A program made the position numbers and the translations under genes. A DNA stretch of 64,000 bases, from the NCBI GenBank assembly GCA_934647235.1, contig CAKUFG010000006.1:38599-102598 (forward strand), in the 5' to 3' direction. The notes beneath the pieces are model-generated. The model worked only from the letters and a program-made list of their open reading frames with translations. It had not been told where the DNA came from and did not search any database. This document shows positions 56,592 through 64,000 of the stretch, piece after piece. The DNA is from an uncultured Clostridia bacterium. GTDB lineage: Bacteria > Bacillota > Clostridia > Christensenellales > Aristaeellaceae. How positions within the stretch are numbered: the stretch's first letter is position 1; each line of letters opens with the position of its first letter.

Positions 56592-57737
56592 ATGCAGTAT
56601 GTACCCTTTGGCGATCTGGGCTTTAATATTTCCCGCTTGGGCTTTGGCATGATGCGTCTGCCCAAAGTGATGCTGCCCGACGGCTCCACGGCGCTGGACG
56701 AGGCGCGCGCAACGGCCATGCTGCGCTCGGCCATCGATCAGGGACTGAGCTATGTCGATACGGCCTATCCCTACTGCGATGGGCAAAGCGAACCGCTGGT
56801 GGGCCGCATCCTCAAGGACGGCTACCGCGAGCGCGTGAAGCTGGCCACCAAGCTGCCCGTGTGGAAGGTGGAGACCCGGCAGGATATGGACGCGGTGCTG
56901 GACGAGCAGCTCAAGCGCCTGGACGTGCCCTATGTGGACTTTTATCTTTTGCACGCCCTGGGGCGCGAGCGCTGGGAAAAAATGAAGGCGCTGGGCGTGC
57001 GCGAGTTTCTGGACAGCGCGGTCAAGGACGGCCGCATCCGCTATCCCGCGTTTTCCTTCCATGATGATTACGAGGTGTTCCGCGATATCCTGACCAGCTA
57101 TGACTGGCGCATGGCGCAGATTCAGTTCAACTATCTGGATATCCGCCATCAGGCGGGGCTGCGCGGCATCCGTCTTGCGCGCGCGCGCAAGGTGCCGCTG
57201 GTGGTGATGGAGCCGCTGCGCGGCGGCGCGCTGGCCAATCCGCCCGCCGAGGTGCGCGCGATGATGGAGCGCTATCCCGTGCAGTGCTCGCCGGTGGAGT
57301 GGGCTTTCCGCTATGTAGGCGATTTTGATCAGGTGGCGGTGATGCTGTCGGGCATGAGCGATGAAGCGCAGGTGCAGGATAATCTGCGCATCTTTGAAAA
57401 CGTGCGCCCCGGCTGCCTGAGCGACGCGGACAAGCGGCTCATCGCCCGCCTGCGCGCGGGCTATCGCAAGCGCATGCCCATCGGCTGCACGGGCTGCGCC
57501 TACTGCGTGCCCTGCCCCAGGGGAGTGGGCATTCCGCGCGTGTTTGCCGCCTATAACGAAGCGGCGATGTTCGACCGCATGGCGGACTTCCCGCGCCGGT
57601 ATCAGAGCTTTGTGGAAAACGAGCAGGACGCGGGCCACTGCGTGCGCTGCGGGCTGTGCGAGGGCAAGTGCCCGCAGCATCTGCCCATCCGCGACTGGCT
57701 GCAGACCGTGCATACCGCCGGGCAGAAGAGCGAATAA
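56592..57737 (+). CDS. Aldo/keto reductase with C-terminal 4Fe-4S domain
   Basis: A 381-residue protein. The AKR barrel (1-280) has GFGMMRLP, the catalytic Asp-Tyr in YVDTAYPYCDGQSE, Lys in LATKLPVW and His in FYLLHALGRE. The C-terminal part holds two Cys clusters, CTGCAYCVPCPRGVGIP and CVRCGLCEGKCPQHLPI, typical of ferredoxin-like 4Fe-4S domains. Such proteins are common in anaerobes and may couple substrate reduction to ferredoxin; the substrate is unknown. lgt follows after eight bases. Confidence 0.93.
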   Translation: MQYVPFGDLGFNISRLGFGMMRLPKVMLPDGSTALDEARATAMLRSAIDQGLSYVDTAYPYCDGQSEPLVGRILKDGYRERVKLATKLPVWKVETRQDMDAVLDEQLKRLDVPYVDFYLLHALGRERWEKMKALGVREFLDSAVKDGRIRYPAFSFHDDYEVFRDILTSYDWRMAQIQFNYLDIRHQAGLRGIRLARARKVPLVVMEPLRGGALANPPAEVRAMMERYPVQCSPVEWAFRYVGDFDQVAVMLSGMSDEAQVQDNLRIFENVRPGCLSDADKRLIARLRAGYRKRMPIGCTGCAYCVPCPRGVGIPRVFAAYNEAAMFDRMADFPRRYQSFVENEQDAGHCVRCGLCEGKCPQHLPIRDWLQTVHTAGQKSE

Positions 57738-57745
57738 TACCGGGT

Positions 57746-58507
57746 ATGAGAACCAAGCTATTCGGCGTTGTTTCAATCTACGGCGTGCTGATCGCCCTGG
57801 CCGTACTGTGCGCGGTGATCCTGTGCCAGCGCGAGGGGCGGCGGCGCGGCCTGCCTGAGGATATCGGACTGGACATGGCGCTGTGGGCCGTACCCCTGGG
57901 CGTGGTATGCGCGCGGCTGTACTATGTGATTTTCCGGTGGGATTACTATGCGCAAAACCCCGTCAGCATCCTGTATTTCTGGCAGGGCGGACTGGCGATA
58001 TACGGCGGGGTCATCGGCGGCGCGCTGGGGCTGTATCTGCTGTCCCGGCGGCGGCGCATATCCTGCCTGACGCTGTTTGACGTGGCTGCGCCGCTGGTGA
58101 TCCTGGGGCAGGCCATCGGCCGCTGGGGCAATCTTTTCAATGGCGAGGCATACGGATACCCGGTGCAGTCGGCCTTCTGGCAGTTTTTCCCCGTGGCGGT
58201 TCAGGTGAACGGCGTATGGCACCTGGCAACGTTCTTTTATGAGTCCTGCTGGGATCTGGCGGGCTTTATTGTGCTGTGGCGCTATCGTCTGCGCCCGCGG
58301 CGCGCAGGGGACGTGTTTTTCCTGTACCTGCTCTGGTACGGCGCGGGGCGCACCATCATCGAGGGTCTGCGCACGGACAGCCTGATGCTGGGGCCCATCC
58401 GGGTATCGCAGTTGCTGAGCCTGGCGCTGTGCCTGTGCGGGCTGGCGCACTTCCGGCGTGGAAAACAAAACGGCGGCGGGCGCTGCTCTCTGCCGGAAAA
58501 GAAGTAA
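57746..58507 (+). CDS. lgt: Prolipoprotein diacylglyceryl transferase
   Basis: A 253-residue membrane enzyme that adds diacylglycerol from phosphatidylglycerol to the lipobox Cys of prolipoproteins. Family motifs are LARLYYVIF-type segment (VCARLYYVIFRWDYY), GGLAIYGGVIGG with the key Tyr, and the Lgt signature GRWGNLFNGEAYG with Arg and Asn/Glu; the later YLLWYGAGRTIIEGLRTDSL is also conserved. ATG 57746 starts right after the aldo/keto reductase. The ribosome site is weak (CCGGGT), suggesting coupling to the upstream gene. Confidence 0.95.
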   Translation: MRTKLFGVVSIYGVLIALAVLCAVILCQREGRRRGLPEDIGLDMALWAVPLGVVCARLYYVIFRWDYYAQNPVSILYFWQGGLAIYGGVIGGALGLYLLSRRRRISCLTLFDVAAPLVILGQAIGRWGNLFNGEAYGYPVQSAFWQFFPVAVQVNGVWHLATFFYESCWDLAGFIVLWRYRLRPRRAGDVFFLYLLWYGAGRTIIEGLRTDSLMLGPIRVSQLLSLALCLCGLAHFRRGKQNGGGRCSLPEKK

Positions 58508-58536
58508 CAAAAAAGCGCACAAAGGAGGCTCATTCC

Positions 58537-59127
58537 ATGGCCAAGCGTTTGCTGATCACCGGCTTTGATCCCTTCGGCGGGCAAAGCGTCAATCCTGCCT
58601 GGGAGGCGGTATCCCGCCTGCCCGCGCACGTGGGCGATTGCGATGTGCACGCTTTGCAGGTGCCCACGGTGTTTGGCCTGGCGGCGCAGCGCGCCATCGA
58701 GGCGGCGCAGACCCTGCAGCCCGATATCATCCTGTGCGTGGGGCAGGCGGGCGGCCGCGCGGCGGTCACGCCCGAAATGGTGGCCATCAACCTGCGCTAT
58801 GCCGCCATCCCCGATAACGCGGGCCTGCAGCCGCAGGATATTCCCTGCGTCGAGGACGGCCCGGCGGCATACTTTGCCACCGTGCCCGTGCGGGAAATGG
58901 CGCGCGCCATCGCACAGGCCGGCCTGCCGGGCAGCGTATCCTATACGGCGGGCACGTTTGTGTGCAACGATCTGCTCTATACCCTGCTGCATCATTACCG
59001 CGATACCGCCGCGCGCGTGGGGTTCATCCATGTGCCCTTCCTGCCCGAACAGGCCAGGGACGGCCAGCCCGCCCTGGCGCTGAACGATATCGTGCGGGCG
59101 CTGTGCGCAGCGATTGAGACGCTTTGA
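58537..59127 (+). CDS. pcp: Pyroglutamyl-peptidase I
   Basis: A 196-residue C15 cysteine peptidase removing N-terminal pyroglutamate from peptides. The N-terminal LLITGFDPFGGQSVNPAWEA is diagnostic; the triad is Glu in VTPEMVAINLRYA, Cys in GTFVCNDLLYTLLH and His in GFIHVPFLPEQ. ATG 58537 follows AAAGGAGG. It closes the aldo/keto reductase-lgt-pcp run. It is slightly shorter than average but complete. Confidence 0.95.
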   Translation: MAKRLLITGFDPFGGQSVNPAWEAVSRLPAHVGDCDVHALQVPTVFGLAAQRAIEAAQTLQPDIILCVGQAGGRAAVTPEMVAINLRYAAIPDNAGLQPQDIPCVEDGPAAYFATVPVREMARAIAQAGLPGSVSYTAGTFVCNDLLYTLLHHYRDTAARVGFIHVPFLPEQARDGQPALALNDIVRALCAAIETL

Positions 59128-59231
59128 GGCGCGTAATCCGCCGCTGCCTGTGGCAGATGAAGGCGGATGCAGCGCCAATGAGGCAACGAGTTTTGCAAGC
59201 GTCGGCGCCGCAAAACGACTATGCCGAATTG

Positions 59232-59306
59232 TGAGGGCCGTAGCCGCCGCAGCGGCGTTATCTTATATAGTTATGATAACGGCTGCTTCGCAGCCTACAC
59301 CTCATC
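59232..59306. repeat. Cloverleaf-like repeat module, copy 4 (outer stem partly lost)
   Basis: The right outer arm CTACACCTCATC (59295-59306) is intact, but the left arm reads GAGGGCCGTAG, so only the inner four bases pair. The three inner hairpins are identical to those of copy 3. Confidence 0.72.
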
Positions 59307-59550
59307 AGTCAGCTCTCGCTGACAGCTTCTCCTCAAGGAGAAGCCTTTTGGGTGATCGCACTCTCCAACGCATGTAAACTGCCGCGCTCCCCCCTCATCC
59401 GTCTCGCTGTGCGTTCGACACCTTCTCCCGAGGGAGAAGGCTTTTATAGTCGTGCTTTTGCTAAACTAAGCTTCGAGAACGCACTACCGCATTGGCACAG
59501 CCGCCAAAAGCCTTCCCCTTTGAGGGGAAGGTGGCGAATGTAATGAGCCG

Positions 59551-59625
59551 GATGAGGTGTAGCCGCCGCAGCGGCGTTATCTTATATAGTTATGATAACG
59601 GCTGCTTCGCAGCCTACACCTCATC
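59551..59625. repeat. Cloverleaf-like repeat module, copy 3
   Basis: Outer arms GATGAGGTGTAG (59551-59562) and CTACACCTCATC (59614-59625) pair perfectly. Inside are GCCGC-CGCA-GCGGC, GTTATC...GATAAC and GGCTGC-TTC-GCAGCC. It is the inverse of copy 2, as expected from the inverted block. Confidence 0.82.
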
Positions 59626-60004
59626 AGTCAGCATTCGCTGACAGCTTCTCCTCAAGGAGAAGCCTTTTGGTGGCTGTTCTTTCCAGCTATCGATAGCCGT
59701 TATGCTTGATTTTCGCACCTAGCCATCGCCCCGTGGCACGCTGATCGCAGATCAGCGTGGGCGTGCGCAGCACGACCAAGAGGAAAAGCAGGAAGCGAAC
59801 GGAGGAAAGCTTGCTTTCATCCGGACGGTTCAGGCTTTCACCTGCTACGGGGGTAGGGCGGCAGGTGGCCAGGGCCACTCCCTGTTTTCGTCCAATAGAC
59901 TTTTACGTCACACACAGGTTCTTTGTTACTTTCTTCACTGAAGAAAGTAACGTCCTCCCCGTTTCCCCGCCCTCCTCGTCCCTCCATGCCAGAAAGGAAC
60001 CGTC

Positions 60005-60826
60005 ATGATGACCATTCAGCCCCTGCGCGATGTGCGCGCGTGTCTGCCCTTTGTGCTGGCGATCAACGCGGATCCCTGCCTGGGCGATCCCATGCTGCGC
60101 ACCGCCGAGCAGCTGCAGGTTAACCTGCTCAGCGTGCAGGATCAGCCCGGCCATCAGGCGTTCGGCGCGTATGAGGGCGAGCGGCTCGCCGGGCTGTTTG
60201 TGTTTTTGATTTTGCCGGGCGAGCGCTATATCGAAATGCTGGCCGGGCTTACCCGCGAGCCGGCGGCCTGGGAGGCCATGCTGGCGCACCTGCGCGCGCA
60301 GTATTCCGGCTGTCAGGCAGACTTTGTGTTCAATCCCATGAACGCCCCGCTGCGCAATTGCCTGCGCGCGGCAGGAGCGGACTTTGACCCGGAGCAGCAA
60401 AAAATGAAGCTGACGCGCGCGGTGGATTACCGCTCGCCGCTGCAAACCAGCCTGTATACGCCGGCGTACCGCGAGCAGTACGCGCGCATGCACAGCGCAG
60501 ACGTGTATTGGACGGCCGATAAAATATTGGCCGCGCCCGAGCGCTTTCGCGTCATCCTGGCGCTGGATGGGCAAAAGGCTGTCGGCTATCTGGACGCAAC
60601 CCATTGCTTTGAGGAAAACGAACCATACGATATCTTTGTTCTGCCCGAGTACCGCAATCGCGGCTATGCCAAGGCCATGCTGGCGCATGCGATATCGCTC
60701 AACCGCCCCAAGGGCATGTCGCTGCTGGTGGACGCGGATAACGCCCCCGCCATCGCCGCCTATACCGCCCTGGGCTTTGAGCGGGTGGAAAACGCAGACA
60801 GCGTCACAGCCTGTCTGCGCCTGTAA
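60005..60826 (+). CDS. GNAT family N-acetyltransferase
   Basis: A 273-residue protein. The C-terminal GNAT domain has PYDIFVLPEYRNRGYAKAML as acetyl-CoA site and LLVDADNAPAIAAYTALGFE. The N-terminal 140 residues look like a second, degenerate GNAT fold. GAAAGGA precedes the start. It follows repeat block 3 and stands alone. The substrate is unknown. Confidence 0.83.
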   Translation: MMTIQPLRDVRACLPFVLAINADPCLGDPMLRTAEQLQVNLLSVQDQPGHQAFGAYEGERLAGLFVFLILPGERYIEMLAGLTREPAAWEAMLAHLRAQYSGCQADFVFNPMNAPLRNCLRAAGADFDPEQQKMKLTRAVDYRSPLQTSLYTPAYREQYARMHSADVYWTADKILAAPERFRVILALDGQKAVGYLDATHCFEENEPYDIFVLPEYRNRGYAKAMLAHAISLNRPKGMSLLVDADNAPAIAAYTALGFERVENADSVTACLRL

Positions 60827-60933
60827 CGCCGCCGGGCGCAGCCCCTTCTGCGCAACTTTGCATCTTCCATTTTTCGCCGCGGTCTGGTATGATATAGATA
60901 CGGACAAAAATCAACCGAAAAGGAGGGCGCAGC

Positions 60934-62898
60934 ATGCTGTACTCACCGCCGGACGGCGCGCGGCGCGCGGCGTTTCACCAGGGGGAAGGATACGACGCTT
61001 ATCGCTGGATGGGCGCGCATAAGACCACGCTGGATGGTCAGGCGTGGCAGTTTACCGTGTGGGCGCCCAACGCCCTGCGCGTGTGCGTGACGGGCGAGTT
61101 CTGCTCCTGGCGCTATGAGGATTATCCCATGCAGAAGCAGTACGACGGCACATGGGAGCTGCGGCTGCCCGCCTCACTGTTTGATGCAAAGGCTCAGGGG
61201 CGCACCGATCCCGGCGCGCAGCAAAAGCTGCGGGCCTATAAATACGCCATTCTGTGTGCAGACGGCCAGTGGCACCTGCGGGCCGATCCCTATGCCTTTG
61301 GCAGCGAGCTGCGCCCCGCCAACGCCAGCCTGCTCACCGATATCGGCGGCTATGCCTGGCAGGATGCGGACTGGATGACCCGCCGCGCCCAGGGCGATCC
61401 CGTGCATGAGCCGGTGAATATCTATGAAATGCACCTGGGCTCCTGGCGGCGGCACAAGGACGGCTCCTTCTATAGCTATGAGGAAACGGCGGCCGAGTTG
61501 GTGCCCTACCTGAAGGATATGGGCTATACGCATGTGGAGTTCCTGCCCGTCATGGAGCATCCGCTGGATATGAGCTGGGGCTACCAGGTAAGCGGCTTTT
61601 TCGCGCCCACGGCGCGCTACGGCACGGCGTTTGGGCTGATGCGCCTGATCGACGCGCTGCACCAGGCGGGCGTCGGCGTGATCCTGGACTGGGTGCCCGC
61701 GCATTTCCCGCGCGATGAAATCGGCCTGCGCCGCTTTGACGGCACGCCCTGCTATGAGCATCAGGATCCCCGCCGCAGCGATATGGCGCAGTGGGGCACG
61801 GTGCTGTTTGATTTCGGCCGGGGCGAGGCCTGCTCCTTCCTGATGGCCAGCGCGTGCTACTGGCTGGAGTGGTTCCACGCCGACGGCCTGCGCTGCGACG
61901 CGGTAAGCGCCATCCTGTACCATGATTTCTGCCGCGAGCCGGGGCAGTGGGTGCCCAATATCCACGGCGGCAATGAAAACCTGGAGGGCGCGGCCTTCCT
62001 GAAAAGGCTCAATACCACCGTGTACGGCCGCTATCCCGGCGTGATGATGATCGCCGAGGAATCTACCGCCTATCCCAGGGTGACGCATCCCGTGCACGCG
62101 GGCGGGCTGGGCTTTGGCTTTAAGTGGAACATGGGCTGGATGAACGATATGCTGTCCTATATTAAGCTCGATCCGGTCTACCGCAAATACCACCACGATA
62201 AGCTCACCTTCTCGCTGATGTACGCCTTCAGCGAAAATTACATCCTGCCCTTCTCGCACGACGAGGTGGTGCACGGCAAGCACAGCATGCTGGATAAGAA
62301 CCCCGGCGACCTGTGGCAAAAGTTCGCCGGCCTGCGCATGCTGCTGGGGTATCAGCTGTGCCACCCCGGCAAGAAGCTCAACTTCATGGGCACGGAGTTT
62401 GCGCACTTTATCGAGTGGAAGTATGAGGATCAGCTGGATTGGTTCCTGCTGGTGTACGAGCGGCATCCCGATGTGCAAAGGTGCGTGCGCGCCCTCAACG
62501 CCCTCTATCGCAGCCACCCGGAGCTGTGGCAGCAGGATGACGGCTGGGCGGGCTTTACCTGGCTGAACGCCGACGACAGCGAGCGCAGCATCCTGTCCTT
62601 CCTGCGGTGGGATCGGGCGGGCAACGCGCTGATGTGCGTAACCAACTTCACCCCCGCCTGCTATGCGGATTACCGCGTGGGCCTGCCCGCATATGGCTAT
62701 GTGAAGGAAGCGCTCAATACCGACGATCCCGCCTATGGCGGCAGCGGCAAGGGCAATCCCCGCGCCGTCCGCGCGCAGAAGCAGCCCTGCGGGCAGTTTG
62801 CCTACAGCGTATCCATCGCCGTGCCTCCGCTGTCCACCGTGATCTATACCTACACCCGCCCGCAGCGCAGGGCGAAGCGAAATATAAATAATCCGTGA
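60934..62898 (+). CDS. glgB: 1,4-alpha-glucan branching enzyme
   Basis: A 654-residue GH13 enzyme that forms alpha-1,6 branches in glycogen. An N-terminal CBM48 domain (VWAPNALRVCVTGEFCSW) precedes the barrel. Catalytic residues are Asp322 in DGLRCDAVSAIL, Glu375 in MIAEESTA and Asp443 in FSHDEVVHGK; NIYEMHLGSW and ILDWVPAHFP are further GlgB signatures. AAAGGAGG precedes the start. Other glycogen genes are not in the window, which is unusual since they commonly cluster. Confidence 0.96.
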   Translation: MLYSPPDGARRAAFHQGEGYDAYRWMGAHKTTLDGQAWQFTVWAPNALRVCVTGEFCSWRYEDYPMQKQYDGTWELRLPASLFDAKAQGRTDPGAQQKLRAYKYAILCADGQWHLRADPYAFGSELRPANASLLTDIGGYAWQDADWMTRRAQGDPVHEPVNIYEMHLGSWRRHKDGSFYSYEETAAELVPYLKDMGYTHVEFLPVMEHPLDMSWGYQVSGFFAPTARYGTAFGLMRLIDALHQAGVGVILDWVPAHFPRDEIGLRRFDGTPCYEHQDPRRSDMAQWGTVLFDFGRGEACSFLMASACYWLEWFHADGLRCDAVSAILYHDFCREPGQWVPNIHGGNENLEGAAFLKRLNTTVYGRYPGVMMIAEESTAYPRVTHPVHAGGLGFGFKWNMGWMNDMLSYIKLDPVYRKYHHDKLTFSLMYAFSENYILPFSHDEVVHGKHSMLDKNPGDLWQKFAGLRMLLGYQLCHPGKKLNFMGTEFAHFIEWKYEDQLDWFLLVYERHPDVQRCVRALNALYRSHPELWQQDDGWAGFTWLNADDSERSILSFLRWDRAGNALMCVTNFTPACYADYRVGLPAYGYVKEALNTDDPAYGGSGKGNPRAVRAQKQPCGQFAYSVSIAVPPLSTVIYTYTRPQRRAKRNINNP

Positions 62899-62913
62899 TA
62901 ATTGCGGATTTGC

Positions 62914-62943
62914 TTGCCATAATCGGCATGGTTATGATATAAT
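62914..62943 (+). promoter_or_regulatory. Sigma-A promoter of yajC
   Basis: TTGCCA (62914-62919) and TATAAT (62938-62943) with an 18-base spacer lie 44 bases before the yajC start. Confidence 0.85.
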
Positions 62944-62986
62944 CTGTAATCAGCGATCTATCCTACGCTTGAAAGGAGCTTTCTCA

Positions 62987-63418
62987 ATGAAATCCAAGCT
63001 GTCCCGCATCGCTGCCTTCGTTATGTGCCTGCTGCTCACCCTGTCCGTGGCCGCCTTCGCCCTGGCCGAAACCACCGGCGACGCCGCCGCCACCGACGCT
63101 GCCCAGGAAATGAGCCCCGTCGCCGCCCTGCTGACCACCTTCCTGCCCATGGTGCTGATCGTGGTTGTTTTCTGGCTGTTCCTGATCCGTCCCCAGCGCA
63201 AAAAGGATAAGAAGATCAAGGAAATGCTGGCTGCCCTGAAGGTTGGCGACCGCGTATGCACCATCGGCGGCATCTACGGCACCATCACCAACATCCGCGA
63301 TGAAAACACCGTTACGCTGGCCGTTGGCCCGCAGGACGTGCCCGTTGTGTTCGCCCGCTGGGCCATCCGCAACGTGGAAGAAATCACGGTGGAAAACGAT
63401 ACCGAAGTGCTGGCCTAA
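62987..63418 (+). CDS. yajC: Preprotein translocase subunit YajC with N-terminal signal-like extension
   Basis: A 143-residue member of the YajC family, an accessory of the SecDF-SecYEG translocon. The core is VAALLTTFLPMVLIVVVFWL, then FLIRPQRKKDKKIKEMLAAL, then KVGDRVCTIGGIYGTI. Unlike E. coli YajC it begins with a cleavable-looking signal peptide (KSKLSRIAAFVMCLLLTLSV, ending ALA before Glu) and a short Ala/Thr/Asp-rich spacer, so the mature core may start after cleavage. ATG 62987 follows GAAAGGAGC. It has its own promoter and is not next to secDF here. Confidence 0.9.
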   Translation: MKSKLSRIAAFVMCLLLTLSVAAFALAETTGDAAATDAAQEMSPVAALLTTFLPMVLIVVVFWLFLIRPQRKKDKKIKEMLAALKVGDRVCTIGGIYGTITNIRDENTVTLAVGPQDVPVVFARWAIRNVEEITVENDTEVLA

Positions 63419-63419
63419 A

Positions 63420-63745
63420 ATTACCGATGAAAGTCTGCTTTAGCTGACTTTCATCGGGAGCGTCATTTTCTTGTGAGCCTGCGGCTCACGGGCAGAAAAT
63501 GACATAGGAAGCAGCCTGACGGCTGCTCCTCGCACCGGCGGCATCGCCGCTTTCGTGGCTTCGCCAAGTTGCTTGACTACCGATGCTGCGCAAATCAGGC
63601 AAAGCCTGTGTCGCTGCTGCGGAATTAGTAGCGCCGCCAAAGGTGGCTGAGGGCAGGCGATTTTGCAAATCGCTGCCCGAAACCCGCGCTTGCCGTAAGG
63701 CAGCAGCGCGGGGCGTAAAAAAGAAGGAGCTGCGCCCCTTCTTTA
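63420..63745. repeat. Mosaic palindromic repeat (type A), inverted copy
   Basis: This is the inverse of the element at 10293-10583: CCGATGAAAGTC/GACTTTCATCGG, GTCATTTTCTTGTGAGCC with GGCTCACGGGCAGAAAATGAC, GCAGCC/GGCTGC, GGCGCTACTAAT-type segment, the GGCGATTTTGCAAATCG stem, CCGCGCTTG and AGCGCGGGG. An extra 60-70 bases (63545-63615) are inserted relative to the first copy. No protein is encoded. Confidence 0.82.
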
Positions 63746-63782
63746 CTTCTCGGCTACGATAGACATGCTTTTCGCCAAGCAA

Positions 63783-63817
63783 AGACTGGCCAATTATTCT
63801 GTTGGCCGGTCTTTTTT
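63783..63817 (+). terminator. Rho-independent terminator
   Basis: AGACTGGCCAA (63783-63793) and TTGGCCGGTCT (63802-63812) with one wobble are followed by TTTTT. It may end the yajC transcript after the repeat. The segment 63818-63907 shows nothing else. Confidence 0.8.
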
Positions 63818-63907
63818 GTTTTGCCCCATGATGGCTCAAACCGCTCATTCCAGACACAGCATTAAAATATATTTTGCGTTTCTTCTCATCACCAACTTTC
63901 TCTGCCT

Positions 63908-64000
63908 TCAGGAATGCTCTCCGAACAGCCAGCCCATAATGCTCTCTTCATGGGCAAACGCCTGTCCGCCGGAATGCTGATCGCGGAAGCCGCGCTCGGT
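63908..64000 (-). CDS. C-terminal end of an unidentified protein (partial)
   Basis: On the minus strand the frame is open from base 64000 to a TGA at 63910-63908, giving 30 residues (FRDQHSGGQAFAHEESIMGW, then LFGEHS at the end). Codon use fits the genome and the sequence looks like real protein, but it is too short to assign. The start lies outside the window. Confidence 0.45.
   Translation of the reverse strand, partial: TERGFRDQHSGGQAFAHEESIMGWLFGEHS

Larger units (their letters stand above)
59128..59960. repeat. Composite mosaic repeat block 3
   Basis: This 0.83-kb block between pcp and the next gene has the modules of blocks 1 and 2 in inverted order, ending with the palindrome at 59925-59951 and GA-rich tract (CCTCCTCGTCCC) on the right. 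A unit of about 112 bases (GTAGCCGCCGCAGCGGCG through GGAGAAGCCTTTTGG) occurs twice, at about 59240-59351 and 59559-59670, each holding a cloverleaf module and a GGCTTCTCC hairpin. Between them are GGCTTTTATAG and CCTTCCCCTTTGAGGGGAAGG segments. No protein is encoded. Confidence 0.88.

Noticed and set aside
59114..59543. Short plus-strand open frames of 87 and 63 residues inside repeat block 3
   Set aside because: They read through palindromes repeated elsewhere in different frames, so they are not protein genes.

Overview
The window looks like a chromosomal segment of a GC-rich, probably gut- or rumen-associated member of the Clostridia (Bacillota). A sigma-G fragment points to a spore-forming lineage. 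There are several sugar or peptide ABC importers, a YesM/YesN-type two-component system, ECF vitamin transporter S components (RibU, BioY and a third of unknown substrate) and consensus sigma-A promoters. A relative of Christensenellales is my best guess, but it is inference. No phage, plasmid, transposase, CRISPR array, tRNA or rRNA was recognised.

Layout. 1-9.0 kb: sigG fragment, then a minus-strand operon (solute-binding protein, LplB-type permease with an in-frame TGA, YtcP-type permease, glycerophosphodiesterase), a divergent TetR regulator with three TTGTGACAT repeats upstream, and a plus-strand UgpA-UgpE-UgpB-like importer. Together these suggest uptake and hydrolysis of glycerophosphodiesters. 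9.0-13.7 kb: SH3-domain secreted protein, a mosaic intergenic repeat, M42 peptidase, Nudix and LD-carboxypeptidase. 13.7-19.2 kb: orphan binding protein coupled to galactokinase, FMN riboswitch-ribU, then tsaE-tsaB-rimI. 19.2-27.2 kb: leucine-rich-repeat protein, secreted beta-helix protein, sugar isomerase, response regulator/histidine kinase with a CrtO-like protein, and a DUF2974 hydrolase. 27.3-33.6 kb: complete peptide importer (binding protein, two permeases, one fused double ATPase). 33.7-38.7 kb: secreted protein, ECF S component, YitT protein, GNAT-HhH protein and rsgA.

38.7-42.2 kb: an unassigned structured RNA with its own promoter and terminator upstream of rsgA, divergent from pgk; pgk and tpiA are split by a 0.75-kb repeat block; yhbY follows. 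42.5-51.2 kb: a carbohydrate-utilisation locus (sensor kinase, two permeases, binding protein, AraC-type regulator, cytoplasmic beta-helix protein, MFS transporter). 51.3-56.5 kb, minus strand: 2-hydroxyacid dehydrogenase, bioY, YcaQ-like glycosylase, GNAT, dnaX. 56.6-63.4 kb, plus strand: aldo/keto reductase, lgt, pcp, GNAT, glgB, yajC.

The most unusual material is non-coding. A family of mosaic palindromic repeats lies at 10.3, 36.0, 36.9-37.65, 40.4-41.1, 59.1-59.95 and 63.4-63.75 kb. It includes a cloverleaf-shaped module whose side arms differ in sequence but keep pairing, and one copy in which a second repeat type has split a palindrome. The roughly 190-nt RNA upstream of rsgA is the other strong candidate for something undescribed. 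Four of the five importer loci carry no ATPase gene, and none of the five binding proteins has a lipobox although lgt is present.
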